From: Maricaulaceae bacterium
GTDB taxonomy: Bacteria > Pseudomonadota > Alphaproteobacteria > Caulobacterales > Maricaulaceae
Length of the DNA stretch: 64,000 bases
Reading direction: 5' to 3'
NCBI GenBank assembly: GCA_026126205.1
Contig: JAHCJP010000009.1
Span: forward strand, 1 to 64,000
Each line of letters opens with the position of its first letter. Position 1 is the first letter of the stretch. Both the position numbers and the translations under genes were made by a program. Of this stretch, positions 8,187 through 16,804 are shown in pieces. The notes beneath the pieces were generated by a model. The model ran no database searches and was not told the origin of the DNA. It worked only from the letters and a program-made list of their open reading frames with translations.

Positions 8187-8542
8187 GCCACGATCCTCCC
8201 CGCCTTGCGGGCCTTGTCGGCGTAGCTCGACAAGCGGCCGGTCGGCGTGAAGTGAAGATCCCGCTCGACCGCGAGGCCCAGGCGGCCGCGTACCGATTCC
8301 AGCTCGGACAGTCGCACCGTCCCCAGTTCGGGGCTGCCCATGCCGAGGTCGCACAGGCCGAAGGCGATGTCGGCGTCTTCGGGATCGGTCTCCGTCAGGA
8401 GCCAGGTCGCTGCGCCGTCCGGCAGGAAGAGCTTCACCACCGGCTCGAAGTCGTGGGTGTTCCCGTCGTCCTCGATCCGCTCGGCGTTCGCGCGGCCGTT
8501 CCGCGCAAGCCGGTCGATCTGTTCCTTGGTCAGTAGTTTCAT
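8183..8542 (-). CDS. DUF2958 domain protein
   Basis: The 119-residue protein matches the DUF2958 pattern: MKLLTKEQIDRL at the start, then PVVKLFLPDGAATWLLTE, a D-x-AFGLCDLGMGSPELG segment, and RLGLAVERDLHFTPTGRLS near the end. The family is common on plasmids and integrative elements beside antirestriction genes; its biochemical function is not established. AGGAGACGACT precedes the ATG, a good ribosome binding site. It heads a three-gene run joined by ATGA overlaps. Confidence 0.85.
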   Translation of the reverse strand: MKLLTKEQIDRLARNGRANAERIEDDGNTHDFEPVVKLFLPDGAATWLLTETDPEDADIAFGLCDLGMGSPELGTVRLSELESVRGRLGLAVERDLHFTPTGRLSSYADKARKAGRIVA

Positions 8543-8631
8543 AGTCGTCTCCTTTGTTCGGGTTGGTCGTCCTCATGGACGCGAACAGGGAGACGGGCCG
8601 CTCAAGGCGGCGGGTCACAGGGCCAACACGG

Positions 8632-8661
8632 CCCCGAAGGGGGTGGAGCGGGCAAGCCCTT
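8632..8661. repeat. Second copy of the element's GC-rich intergenic motif
   Basis: These 30 bases match positions 1-31 with only a few differences (CCCCGAAGGGGGTGG, then GCGGGCA and CCCTTG). Both copies lie in non-coding DNA of the element. Confidence 0.5.
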
Positions 8662-8759
8662 GACCGGACGGCGCGGGCCGTCAAACCAGCGGACATTCCA
8701 TAGGACGCCAACCCGATGGAGGCGACGCCGAAGCTGGCCAAGGTCGAACGGATCAGGCG

Positions 8760-9329
8760 TCAGAGAAGATCGGCAAAGCCGCCGAGTTCGCCCGCCGTGG
8801 CGACAAGCCCCACCTGCGTCAAGGTGGCGAGATACGCTTCCACACTGTAGGGCGGGTTCTTGAGCCGGGCGCGGACCTTTCGGACGCAAGCGCAAAAAAG
8901 GCCCGGCGCGAGATGCAGATGGTTGACGAGAAACTGGTCGGGGTGCTGCACGTCGATGCCGAACGGGTCCAGAGCCTCGGCAGGAAAGTCGGCGAGGTTC
9001 TGCGTCACGATCACGTCGCAGCGCCCGACGATAGCAGCGGCCAGCACATGGCGGTCGTCGGCGTCCGGCAGCGTCAGCGCCGGGATCAGGGCATGATAAC
9101 CTTCGACCAGGCTGTCGCGCGTCGCCCGATCCATCAGGTCGCGGGTGCGTTCCAATGCGGCGCGGTCCCGCGCCGGCTCGTTGCGCTGAAGCGCCTCGAT
9201 CCATTCCCGGTGAATGTCGGCCGTCCACTTCGCCTTGAAGATGTCCGTGACGGCAAGCTGCAAGAGCAAGTCCCGCAGCGGCGCGGGATAGAGGACATTC
9301 GCGTCAAGAAGGGCCGCGTATCGACTCAT
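8760..9329 (-). CDS. PIN-domain toxin (putative ribonuclease)
   Basis: The 189-residue protein has PIN acidic residues in order: LLDANVLYP (Asp9), a Glu at about 42 in IHREWIEAL, PDADDRHVLAAA (Asp89, Asp91, Asp92) and TQNLADFP (Asp114). PIN toxins are metal-dependent RNases. It is longer than VapC (about 130) because of a C-terminal extension, as in the PIN_3-type family often found behind excisionase-like antitoxins. Its start overlaps the upstream antitoxin gene by four bases (ATGA). Regulation is probably by that antitoxin. The target RNA cannot be predicted. Confidence 0.8.
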   Translation of the reverse strand: MSRYAALLDANVLYPAPLRDLLLQLAVTDIFKAKWTADIHREWIEALQRNEPARDRAALERTRDLMDRATRDSLVEGYHALIPALTLPDADDRHVLAAAIVGRCDVIVTQNLADFPAEALDPFGIDVQHPDQFLVNHLHLAPGLFCACVRKVRARLKNPPYSVEAYLATLTQVGLVATAGELGGFADLL

Positions 9330-9790
9330 GGGCGGCCATAGCCCATGTCCTGTTCCTGCGCCTCGGCCACAAGCTGGTCGAGCACCGCTTCGCGGTCGCG
9401 GTCGATCGCCGCCTTGTAGGCCATCACGTCTTCCATGCGGATGCGCCGATGCTTGCCGACCTTACGGTGCGGGATCGCGCCGTCGTCCAGCAGCCTGATA
9501 AGGAACGGCCGCGACACGTTAAGCACTTCCGCCGCCTGAACCGTCGTCAGCTCGGCATTCTCCGGCATGAGAGTGACGCCTCGGCCGGCAGCCATCGCTT
9601 CGAGGATGTCCATCAGCAGCGCGACCGCGCCGGCCGGCAGCTCGATGGGCTTGTCCTGATCGGCGTCGGTGACGCGCAGCGTCAAGGGCCGCTTCTGGCG
9701 GGCGTAGCGAGACAGAAGTTGGCCGGACACGCGCGCGATCGCGGCATCCTGCGCCGATGGCGGGAGTTGTCGATGTGCGAGCATGGTCAT
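9326..9790 (-). CDS. Excisionase-like HTH antitoxin
   Basis: The 154-residue protein carries an excisionase-type winged helix at about residues 80-125 (LTTVQAAEVLNVSRPFLIRL, then GKHRRI). The N-terminus is probably its promoter-recognition or dimer region and the acidic C-terminus the toxin-binding part. Being directly upstream of a PIN toxin with an ATGA overlap, it is the cognate antitoxin. I chose ATG 9790 because AGGAAAGGAG lies seven bases upstream. An earlier ATG pair at 9817 falls on the predicted -10 box and would precede the transcript. Confidence 0.8.
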   Translation of the reverse strand: MTMLAHRQLPPSAQDAAIARVSGQLLSRYARQKRPLTLRVTDADQDKPIELPAGAVALLMDILEAMAAGRGVTLMPENAELTTVQAAEVLNVSRPFLIRLLDDGAIPHRKVGKHRRIRMEDVMAYKAAIDRDREAVLDQLVAEAQEQDMGYGRP

Positions 9791-9812
9791 GGGCAGGCTC
9801 CTTTCCTGAACC

Positions 9813-9842
9813 ATCATACCGCATCAAACGCATTAAATGCAA
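9813..9842 (-). promoter_or_regulatory. Sigma-70 promoter of the antitoxin-PIN toxin operon
   Basis: On the minus strand, TTGCAT (9842-9837) and TATGAT (9818-9813) are separated by 18 bases. The spacer contains a near-direct repeat, TTTAATGCG and TTTGATGCG, a likely antitoxin binding site. Transcription would start near 9806, giving a short leader with the AGGAAAGGAG site. Confidence 0.6.
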
Positions 9843-10113
9843 CAAACGAATTATCTGTCGAACGCTTGGTTAGCCCAAGATCGCCGGTGAAACCGGCGTC
9901 CATGGGTCGGCCCTACGGTCCCGGTCGATGTGCGCTCACCCTTCGGCCGCGTGATCCATGCCCCATGCACGAAGCCTCGCCGCAAGGCGTGAAGCCTCGG
10001 ACACGATGTTACCGCCCGCGCCAAACGCGCGGGTGCGGCGGGCCTTCGGATGCGGCGGTCAAGCTCCATGAAGGGCAAGCACCCCCGAACCGCAACAGGA
10101 AAGGACCGCACCA

Positions 10114-10320
10114 ATGGACATGCTGCTGACGCTCGACGATCTCGCCCGCTGCTCGGACGATGAATTGTATGCCCTGCACGACGACGTGTTCTTCCGTCTT
10201 CTGCGCAGTGAAATGGGCTCCTTCGCCCGCAGCCTGGCGATAGCCTGCCTCGACAACATCAAGACCGTGCTGCATGAGCGCGCGACCATGCGGCACGCCT
10301 TTCTCCCCGCCTATGGCTGA
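10114..10320 (+). CDS. Small hypothetical protein, 68 residues
   Basis: The product starts MDMLLTLDDLARCSDDELYA and is predicted helical and acidic at its N-terminus, with HERATMRHAFLPAYG at the end. AGGAAAGGA lies about ten bases before the ATG. The 270 bases upstream (9843-10113) contain several short hairpins but no gene. It is convergent with ardC. No family is recognised, although similar small ORFs accompany ArdC genes on mobile elements. Confidence 0.6.
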   Translation: MDMLLTLDDLARCSDDELYALHDDVFFRLLRSEMGSFARSLAIACLDNIKTVLHERATMRHAFLPAYG

Positions 10321-10345
10321 CGGCCCTTCGGCGAAGGTGGGCGGC

Positions 10346-11251
10346 CTATGCGGCCGCCCGTTCCTCGCCCTGAAGGCTTGCGAGGTAGTCGCAAGCCTTG
10401 CTGGCGGCGGAAGCCGCCGCGAAGATCGCCTTGCGGTCGCCCTTCATGATCCGCATCCAGTGTTCGATATAGGCGGCATGGTCGGGCCGGGGCTCGGCGG
10501 TGATCCCCAGATCGCCGCAGAGGAAGGCGGCGCCCAGCTCGGCGACAAGCTCTTCCATCGCATAGGCGTCATCGCCGAACCGTTCGCCGAACTGGCGATC
10601 GAGGCGGTGCTTGGCGCCGGACCAGTGGCAGCACTCGTGCAGCAGGGTGCTGTACCAGCCTTCGGTGGCCGTGCTCGTCTTCGTGCCGGTGAAGCGGAAG
10701 CGATCCGGCATGGTGATCGAGTCGGTGGCAGGGCGATAGAAGGCCCGGTCTCCGCCCTCGCGGATGATCGCGCCGGTCCCCCGGATGAAGCGTTCGGCCG
10801 TCTCGATCGGGTCGATGGGATCGCCGCTCTGGTCGATTTCGGGGGCGGTGTAGCCGTCCACCTGCGCGACGTTGAAGACGCGCGACGCCTTCGCCATGAA
10901 GCGGCGGCCCTTGCCGTCCTCGGCGGCCTCGTCCTCGACCTCGAACTCCTTGTAGAAAACGATGAGCGAGGACTTCTCGCCCTTGCGGACCTGCGCGCCA
11001 CGCTCCTGCCACTGGCGGTAGGTTCCCCACAGCCCATTGCCGTAGCCGCCGTTGATGGCCGCTGCCCAGAGGGCGACCGTGTTGATGCCCCGGTAAGCCT
11101 TGCCGCTGTCCACATTCATCGGACGGGTGATGCCTGCGCCGGAGCGGTGCCAGGGCATTTCGACCGGCCCCGTGCCGGCCTCGATGGCGGTGATGATCTG
11201 GTCGGTGATCGCCTGATAGACGTCGAACCGCTCGTTGGATTTGGTGTTCAT
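10346..11251 (-). CDS. ardC: ArdC-family antirestriction protein
   Basis: The 301-residue protein has the ArdC layout. The N-terminal ssDNA-binding domain includes PWHRSG, then AYRGINTVALW and GTYRQWQERGAQVRKGEK. The C-terminal zincin-like metallopeptidase domain has the zinc motif HECCH in STLLHECCHWSG (about residue 200) and a downstream EELVAELGAAFL glutamate. ArdC proteins protect incoming DNA from host type I restriction by binding DNA. ATG 11251 is chosen because GAGGAGACACGATC precedes it; the frame is open further upstream but those residues are Arg/Pro-rich and unlike the family. It lies just downstream of the element's own restriction operon. Confidence 0.9.
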   Translation of the reverse strand: MNTKSNERFDVYQAITDQIITAIEAGTGPVEMPWHRSGAGITRPMNVDSGKAYRGINTVALWAAAINGGYGNGLWGTYRQWQERGAQVRKGEKSSLIVFYKEFEVEDEAAEDGKGRRFMAKASRVFNVAQVDGYTAPEIDQSGDPIDPIETAERFIRGTGAIIREGGDRAFYRPATDSITMPDRFRFTGTKTSTATEGWYSTLLHECCHWSGAKHRLDRQFGERFGDDAYAMEELVAELGAAFLCGDLGITAEPRPDHAAYIEHWMRIMKGDRKAIFAAASAASKACDYLASLQGEERAAA

Positions 11252-11564
11252 GATCGTGTCTCCTCGTCTGTTGAAGCCGCGCCTGTCGCGGCCTTGACGG
11301 GGACGGATCAGCCGCCGGTGGGCGGGCGGCGCACCCGAAGGGCGTTCCGCAGGAAAAGACGGGTGAAGACGCTGTTTTTTGGTGGGGCGGGGAATGGCGC
11401 TTGCGCCAGGCGAAAAAACTGCGGCGCAGCCGTTGCGCCATAGACCGGCAACCGGCGGCACGTTCCCCCGTGAATCAAGGCCGTGACTGCGCGGCACTCA
11501 GAACGAGAAGCAAAGACCGATCAGACCAAAGCCATGCGGCTCCGATCGCCTTCAGGCCCGGCGA
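11252..11564. other. Non-coding gap between ardC and the Abi_C remnant
   Basis: This 313-base stretch holds the ardC leader with its ribosome binding site and G/C-rich inverted repeats near 11330-11360 (CCCGAAGGGC). I see no gene or clear terminator for the defence operon. The ardC promoter must lie here but no strong -10/-35 pair stands out. Confidence 0.4.
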
Positions 11565-12035
11565 TCACACAGATTCATCGTGCCGATGCAGGATGCGGGT
11601 CGGGAACTTGCGCTGCCATGTCTCGATCAGGAACAGGGCAACCGTGCTGGCGGCATGAATGGAGAGGCGGCCGATCCGGGCATCGACACGGGCGTAGCCA
11701 CGCTCGCGGCCGTGGGCGTCTCCGGCATGGGTGCGCAGGGCGCCAACGCCTTGGATAACCGTGGCAAGCCCGCCAAGGGTGGTCCGAACGTCGCCCGCTA
11801 TCAACGGGTCGAGGTCGCTGCGATCCGGGGACAGGCCGAGCGGCCCCTTCACGGCGTTGAAAAGGCCCTGCACGTCCTTCTTCGCGGGCAAAGGCTCACC
11901 AAGCTCGATGAGGATTGAACGGCACACGCTCTCGATCGTCGAACAGGCGGGCGTACTCGCATCTTGGGGATCGGTCTCGATGCTGACGATGGCATGTTCA
12001 ACTGTTATATCAGGCGGCGTGCCTTCCCGATCATC
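11565..12035 (-). pseudogene. Abi_C (abortive infection C-terminal) gene, 5'-truncated
   Basis: The frame encodes the Abi_C pattern: VCRSILIELGEPLP, then GLSPD, LGGLATVIQGVGALRTHAGD and a closing HAASTVALFLIETWQRKF. The domain can be read back to the stop codon of the rloC-like gene in the same frame (it continues ...VEHAIVSIETDPQDASTP), but that stretch has no ATG, GTG or TTG. The first possible start is GTG 11927, inside the domain. Family members usually have a further N-terminal region, which is missing. It is therefore most likely a remnant fused behind the preceding gene by deletion. Readthrough of the single TAA would add Abi_C to the rloC-like protein. Confidence 0.7.
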
Positions 12036-14654
12036 TTAGTTGAGCGTTGGCTTTGTCGCATTCTTTTGGCGGTCACGGATGGACTGAATCCAGTCTTCCA
12101 GCGCTTTAACCTCATTGAGCAGGTCATCAAGTGATACAGCTTCGGGATTCAACGCCTGTGCTGACGAATGAAGATCCTCGGACAGCCTCGATTGGGCAGC
12201 CATAACGCGCTTCACGTCGTCCTCGGTGAGAATGCCGAGCTTGAACATTGAGGTCGGCTTGATCTTGTTATCGAACCGTTCAAGCACGGGGCGGATATAG
12301 TCGGAGATCGCGTGTTCCCAGGCATCGCGCAACTGACCGATAGTGCCTTTGCAGAAGATGGTGCGTTGCGTATCGGTCAGCCTGTCAAAGCCGGGTTTCG
12401 CCGCCTTCAACGACGACCGCAGCGCATTGCACATCTGAAGCCCGGATTTCGCCTTGTCCGGCAACTCATTTTCAATGTAGCCGGGCCTGTCTTGTTGACG
12501 CCGGACGTTGCGAAACGCGATGGGCCTGTTTGCCTTTTCCGCTTCGCGGCGAAGTTCGTACAGGAACACAAGGTCATGCGTGAATACGACGACTTGGCGG
12601 TGTTCCGCCTCCTCCATCAGTCGCGACGCAACCGCGCCTCTGTGGATGTGATCGAGCGATGACATCGGATCGTCGAAAACGATGCCGGAATAACGCTGCG
12701 CCGTGACCAGCTCAGCGAGGAACGCGGCGAGCGCCACGCAGCGGTGCTCGCCTTCGCTGAATATCTCGCCGACCTTGGCGTTGGGATTCTCCACCAACGC
12801 GACGCGAAAATACGAAACGGCCTGCCGGTCTTTCTCCTTGCGAAGCTCGACCGGCATTCTGGACAGTTTGAGTTTTCCGATCTCGCGCGCAAACCGACCG
12901 CGCAGCGCGTCCGTCACCATGCGATCCGAGAGTTCCTTGTTCTTATCGGTGATCGGCTTCTTGGCGGTCGCCTTCAGCGCGGTGTTGATCGACTCGATTT
13001 CCTTGAGGCGCGCAATTTGCGCCTTGATGTCCAGGAGCAGCGGCGCAAGGGCGGCACGCTCCTTGAGTTCAAGGTATTCGGATTTCAGCTTCTTGTAGTC
13101 GTCGCTCTGCGTATCGGCGGAAAGCTGCGCGGCACGGGTTTTGAGGTCGGTTGCGTGCGCCGTAAGTGCCTGAAGCGGATCAGCGCCAAGCGGCCTGGGC
13201 TCGCCGTATGCCCTGACCATTGCCCGAAGCCGCCAAAGCACCACGACGAAGGCCCTACGGACTTGCTGGGCAAGCGCCGCATCGCCGATCTCGGTGGCGA
13301 GGAATTTGCCGAGTTTCAGCACATCGCCAAGGCGCAGCATCCGCCCTTTCAACTGCGTGAGCGCGGCGTCCAGCTTCGTGCGCGCCGTCGCTTCGTCAGC
13401 CTTTGTCGAGCTTTTTACAAACGACTCGAATGTCTGTTGGCGTGCAATTGCCTCTGCGTTGAGGGGCTGCTGACAAAGCACGCAAAGCGTATCCGCTTCG
13501 GTCGAAGGGAAGGTCTTGCTGGGATAGGCCACGGTGTCCGCGTAGTTGCGCGCGGCCTCCCACAATTTTTGCCAGGCGGCTTGGCCCACCTCGGGCAGCG
13601 GCGATGCGCTGAATAGCTGTTGCGATGCTACCGACGCGGCTTCCACGGCATCACCGTGGGTCTTTCTCAGTGTCTTGATTCCCGCGAATGCCGCCGCATC
13701 CGTAGCCGCAATAAGGGCTTGAAGGGTCGTCTGGATGCGCTCCACTTCACCGCGCTGATTATCAAGCCGCGCCACGGCGCGCTTGGGGTCTTGAGCGAAG
13801 TCGGTTTCCAGCGTGGTGAGACGAGCGGCTTCCTGATCGCTAAGCGCAGCGAGCTTATCAAGCTGGGGAATGTTGGATTTCGCGCTTAACCCGAAGACGT
13901 AGCTGCCAGCCGCCGTTTCTTTGCTCAGCGAGGGGTTTGAAATCGCAAGCGGCACCTGACTCTTGAGCGTTGCAATCTTGCCGTCGAGCCCCGTTTTGAC
14001 GCGGTCGGAAGCGTCGGCTAGCGCCTCCAGCAAGCGCATTGGCCGGGGGATGTAGGCTACCTCGTTGGTGCTTTCGACATGGATACTCGCGCTTCGGGAA
14101 TCGAAGATGCTGACCGATGGAAGGTCGCTGTGCGGCTCGCCGTCGGGAGTCCAATTAAATCGTTCGGTGTTCGCACCTCGCGCGAAACGTATCTCGGCAG
14201 ATTGCGGCGTGTCGGTCTTATCCTCCAAGTCCCTGTGGATTGCGAACTTCTCGTCCCGTGACCGACATGCGTGTTTCAGGACACGGACATAGCCGGACTT
14301 TCCCGAACCGTTGTCGCCGTAAATTACCGTCAGCCCGGAAGGCTCGAAGGACAACTCCTGCTGGCTGGCAAGCGCGTTGATGGCGGTGGGGTTCTTTATC
14401 GAAATAAGTGAAATCGGCTCTGCTGCACTGGTTTCAGCCACAATATGCGATTGCGAAATCGGCGTATGAGTGTGCGCCGGGTCAAGGCAAACCGCCGTAA
14501 GTTCTGCAATCGCCTGATCGTCGAGCACTTCGCCTGTGACCAGCCGACGAAGGGCGTCTCTCTGCCACGCGGGCCGCTTCTCCGCCCATGTCACAAGGTC
14601 CGTGAGGGCAGCCTTTTCGGTCAGGGGCGCGGATGGCGTGGTCGCGACGCTCAT
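12036..14654 (-). CDS. rloC: RloC/PrrC-like AAA_13 ATPase, candidate anticodon nuclease
   Basis: The 872-residue protein is an SMC/Rad50-like ATPase. It has Walker A GDNGSGKS (113-120), a long helical insertion with a CVLC zinc-hook-like motif (391-394), an ABC signature FSEGEHRCVALA (about 632-643), Walker B GIVFDDPMSSLD (657-668) and the H-loop FTHD. The C-terminus contains R776-x3-E780 and His829, the order of the catalytic triad of PrrC anticodon nuclease (Arg-x3-Glu ... His). RloC proteins combine this ATPase, a zinc hook and tRNA anticodon cleavage, and are encoded with type I restriction systems. Here the gene overlaps hsdMS by four bases (ATGA). Nuclease activity is inferred; a nuclease-free AAA_13 protein remains possible. 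Confidence 0.7.
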   Translation of the reverse strand: MSVATTPSAPLTEKAALTDLVTWAEKRPAWQRDALRRLVTGEVLDDQAIAELTAVCLDPAHTHTPISQSHIVAETSAAEPISLISIKNPTAINALASQQELSFEPSGLTVIYGDNGSGKSGYVRVLKHACRSRDEKFAIHRDLEDKTDTPQSAEIRFARGANTERFNWTPDGEPHSDLPSVSIFDSRSASIHVESTNEVAYIPRPMRLLEALADASDRVKTGLDGKIATLKSQVPLAISNPSLSKETAAGSYVFGLSAKSNIPQLDKLAALSDQEAARLTTLETDFAQDPKRAVARLDNQRGEVERIQTTLQALIAATDAAAFAGIKTLRKTHGDAVEAASVASQQLFSASPLPEVGQAAWQKLWEAARNYADTVAYPSKTFPSTEADTLCVLCQQPLNAEAIARQQTFESFVKSSTKADEATARTKLDAALTQLKGRMLRLGDVLKLGKFLATEIGDAALAQQVRRAFVVVLWRLRAMVRAYGEPRPLGADPLQALTAHATDLKTRAAQLSADTQSDDYKKLKSEYLELKERAALAPLLLDIKAQIARLKEIESINTALKATAKKPITDKNKELSDRMVTDALRGRFAREIGKLKLSRMPVELRKEKDRQAVSYFRVALVENPNAKVGEIFSEGEHRCVALAAFLAELVTAQRYSGIVFDDPMSSLDHIHRGAVASRLMEEAEHRQVVVFTHDLVFLYELRREAEKANRPIAFRNVRRQQDRPGYIENELPDKAKSGLQMCNALRSSLKAAKPGFDRLTDTQRTIFCKGTIGQLRDAWEHAISDYIRPVLERFDNKIKPTSMFKLGILTEDDVKRVMAAQSRLSEDLHSSAQALNPEAVSLDDLLNEVKALEDWIQSIRDRQKNATKPTLN

Positions 14655-16804
14655 GCCGCCCTGCTCCCCGTTGAGGTGTTTGAAGGCTTGCCGCCTTCAA
14701 GGAGAAAGCCGGTGCGCGTGGCCGCGTTAAGACAATCTGTCGCCGACGAAGCGGCGGCATTAAGCATCTTCTTCAGGTCTTCAAGCCTGTTACAGGCATT
14801 TACAAACCGCTGCTGAGTCTCAATGTCTTTTGGCACGGGTATTTTAATCTTAGATAGCTGATCAAAATACAATCTGAACCGCACCGATCCCTTTGTTTTC
14901 AGATTTATTTCGTGACGACCCGCCTCACTTCTCAAATAGTGATATACATATTCAGGCAATAGGTCCGGTCCACAGTAAAAGACGACGTAATCGGGGCTTG
15001 TGATACCTTGCTGCGTATCGTCGCGGACAACGCCGATAGACCCAATATTGATACGCATGGGATTGTAGGCAAGGTAATGCATCCGCAGCACCTTGTATCG
15101 TTCAGGCGACTTGCCGATAGCAGTCTTCGGATTGGTAATCCCTTCCTCGGCAGAGACGCCCAGGAGCGGCATTTCGGGCGAATAGTCCTCACCGATCCGC
15201 TCGTCCGATTCATAAGTGTGGTTATCGAGCAATTCCCAAGGCGATTGCCCTATCAATCCCGTGACCTGCGCCAGTTCGGCTTTGATGGCATCGGCCTCGT
15301 CGGCATACGAGCGCATCTGCGCAGCGAGGGTTTCAAGGTTTCCCCGGTCCGCCAAGGAATTGAGTTTTCGGCGGGGGTTTTTGATGTCGAGATTGAGATT
15401 TTCGTCGAGGTCGTCCCGCCGAACAAGCCAAGATGTATCTGTTTCCTGCCTCGACGCTATGAGCGTCTTGAGCGGCTCTATCCATTCGTAAAGCAAGGGC
15501 TTGGTCTTGCTGAGCGAGTAGCCGAGAGGAAGGGACGGTTCGCAGTAGAGGATTGATTGCGTTGGCTCGCCGCGCTCAAAAAATATGACGTTCGATTGTA
15601 TGTCAGTGTATGGCGCAAAAACATTGTGAGGCAGGCGCACTATCGCAGTGATATTGAAATCGCCAAGCAGCGTTTCGCGAATGCGCTTGGCAACACCTGG
15701 GGATGAAAGGCTGCCATGCGGCACGACCACGGCAGCTCGCGCCGGGCGACCGGCGGAAGTCGGCTGCCGCTTGAGCTTGCGCATGATGAGCTGGAGGAAC
15801 AGCAGTGCCGTTTCCGCAGTCTGGCGGTCTTCCGGGAAATTGCCCTGGATGCCCTTCTCTTCCTCACCCCCGAAGGGTGGGTTGGTGAGGATCACATCAA
15901 CACGCTCTTTCTCGCCGATCTCGGAGAGCTTGAAGCGCAGGGCGTTGCCGGGGTCGATCTGCGGCGCGTCCAGCCCGTGCAGCAGCAGATTCATCTGGCA
16001 GAGCAGATAAGGCAGTGATTTGGGTTCGCAGCCGGCGATGGTTTCGTTTTGCAGGCGCTTGCGGTCGGCGACGGTCTTCACCTGCTTTTCAAGATGGTTG
16101 TACGCCTCCACCAGAAACCCGCCCGTGCCGCTGGCCGGATCGAGGACGGTTTCGCCGAGGCGAGGATCGGTGACTTCCACCATGAAGCGGACGACGGCGC
16201 GGGGCGTATAGAACTCGCCGGAATCGCCCGCCGCATCGCGCATTTCGCGTAGCATGGATTCGTAGAGCGCGCCGAGGGTGTGCAACTCGTCCGACGACGT
16301 GAAATGAATCCCGCCGACCTTGTTGATAATGTCGCGCAGCAGATAACCGCTCTTCATGCGGTTATCGACACCCTTGAACACGGTCGCGATCACGTCGCGG
16401 CGGTTGTCGCCGTTGGAGCTTGAGAGAGAGCGCAGATAAGTGAATAGGCCGGGGCCTTTCGTTCCATCTGCGCGCACGGCCTCTTCGCTGTTGATGAAGG
16501 CCAGAAGCTCGTCGCCCGTGATGCCCTGCGGATTGGCGGCCCAGTCGCGCCAACGATACGGGGCCTCAATGGCGGCCTTGAATTTCTTGCCGGATAGCGC
16601 GGTTTCCTCCTCACGCTGCTGCTCAAGGTCGTCCAGGAATTTAAGGAACATGATCCATGTCAGCAGAGGCAGGCGGTCGAGGTCGCCGTTCAAGCCCTTG
16701 TCCTTGCGCATGATTTTGCGCGCGGAGTTCAGCAAACTCCCGAGCATCTGGGAGGTTGTCATCGGTGCGGCGTCAGCGCCGTTCTTTTTCTTAGTTCGTG
16801 CCAT
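14651..16804 (-). CDS. hsdM: Type I DNA methyltransferase HsdM fused to an HsdS-like recognition domain
   Basis: Residues about 15-160 form the HsdM N-terminal helical domain. The N6-adenine methyltransferase core follows: EFYTPR (197-202), SAM motif I DPASGTGGF (222-230) and catalytic motif IV NPPF (308-311). After about residue 480 come a helical segment and one HsdS-type target-recognition domain (about 530-690), with LAYNPMRINIGSIG and a closing LSKIKIPVPKDIETQQRFV. HsdM alone is usually about 500 residues, so 717 reflects the fusion. No separate hsdS is present. The gene overlaps hsdR by 14 bases and the rloC-like gene by four. It should both modify DNA and set specificity. Confidence 0.9.
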   Translation of the reverse strand: MARTKKKNGADAAPMTTSQMLGSLLNSARKIMRKDKGLNGDLDRLPLLTWIMFLKFLDDLEQQREEETALSGKKFKAAIEAPYRWRDWAANPQGITGDELLAFINSEEAVRADGTKGPGLFTYLRSLSSSNGDNRRDVIATVFKGVDNRMKSGYLLRDIINKVGGIHFTSSDELHTLGALYESMLREMRDAAGDSGEFYTPRAVVRFMVEVTDPRLGETVLDPASGTGGFLVEAYNHLEKQVKTVADRKRLQNETIAGCEPKSLPYLLCQMNLLLHGLDAPQIDPGNALRFKLSEIGEKERVDVILTNPPFGGEEEKGIQGNFPEDRQTAETALLFLQLIMRKLKRQPTSAGRPARAAVVVPHGSLSSPGVAKRIRETLLGDFNITAIVRLPHNVFAPYTDIQSNVIFFERGEPTQSILYCEPSLPLGYSLSKTKPLLYEWIEPLKTLIASRQETDTSWLVRRDDLDENLNLDIKNPRRKLNSLADRGNLETLAAQMRSYADEADAIKAELAQVTGLIGQSPWELLDNHTYESDERIGEDYSPEMPLLGVSAEEGITNPKTAIGKSPERYKVLRMHYLAYNPMRINIGSIGVVRDDTQQGITSPDYVVFYCGPDLLPEYVYHYLRSEAGRHEINLKTKGSVRFRLYFDQLSKIKIPVPKDIETQQRFVNACNRLEDLKKMLNAAASSATDCLNAATRTGFLLEGGKPSNTSTGSRAA

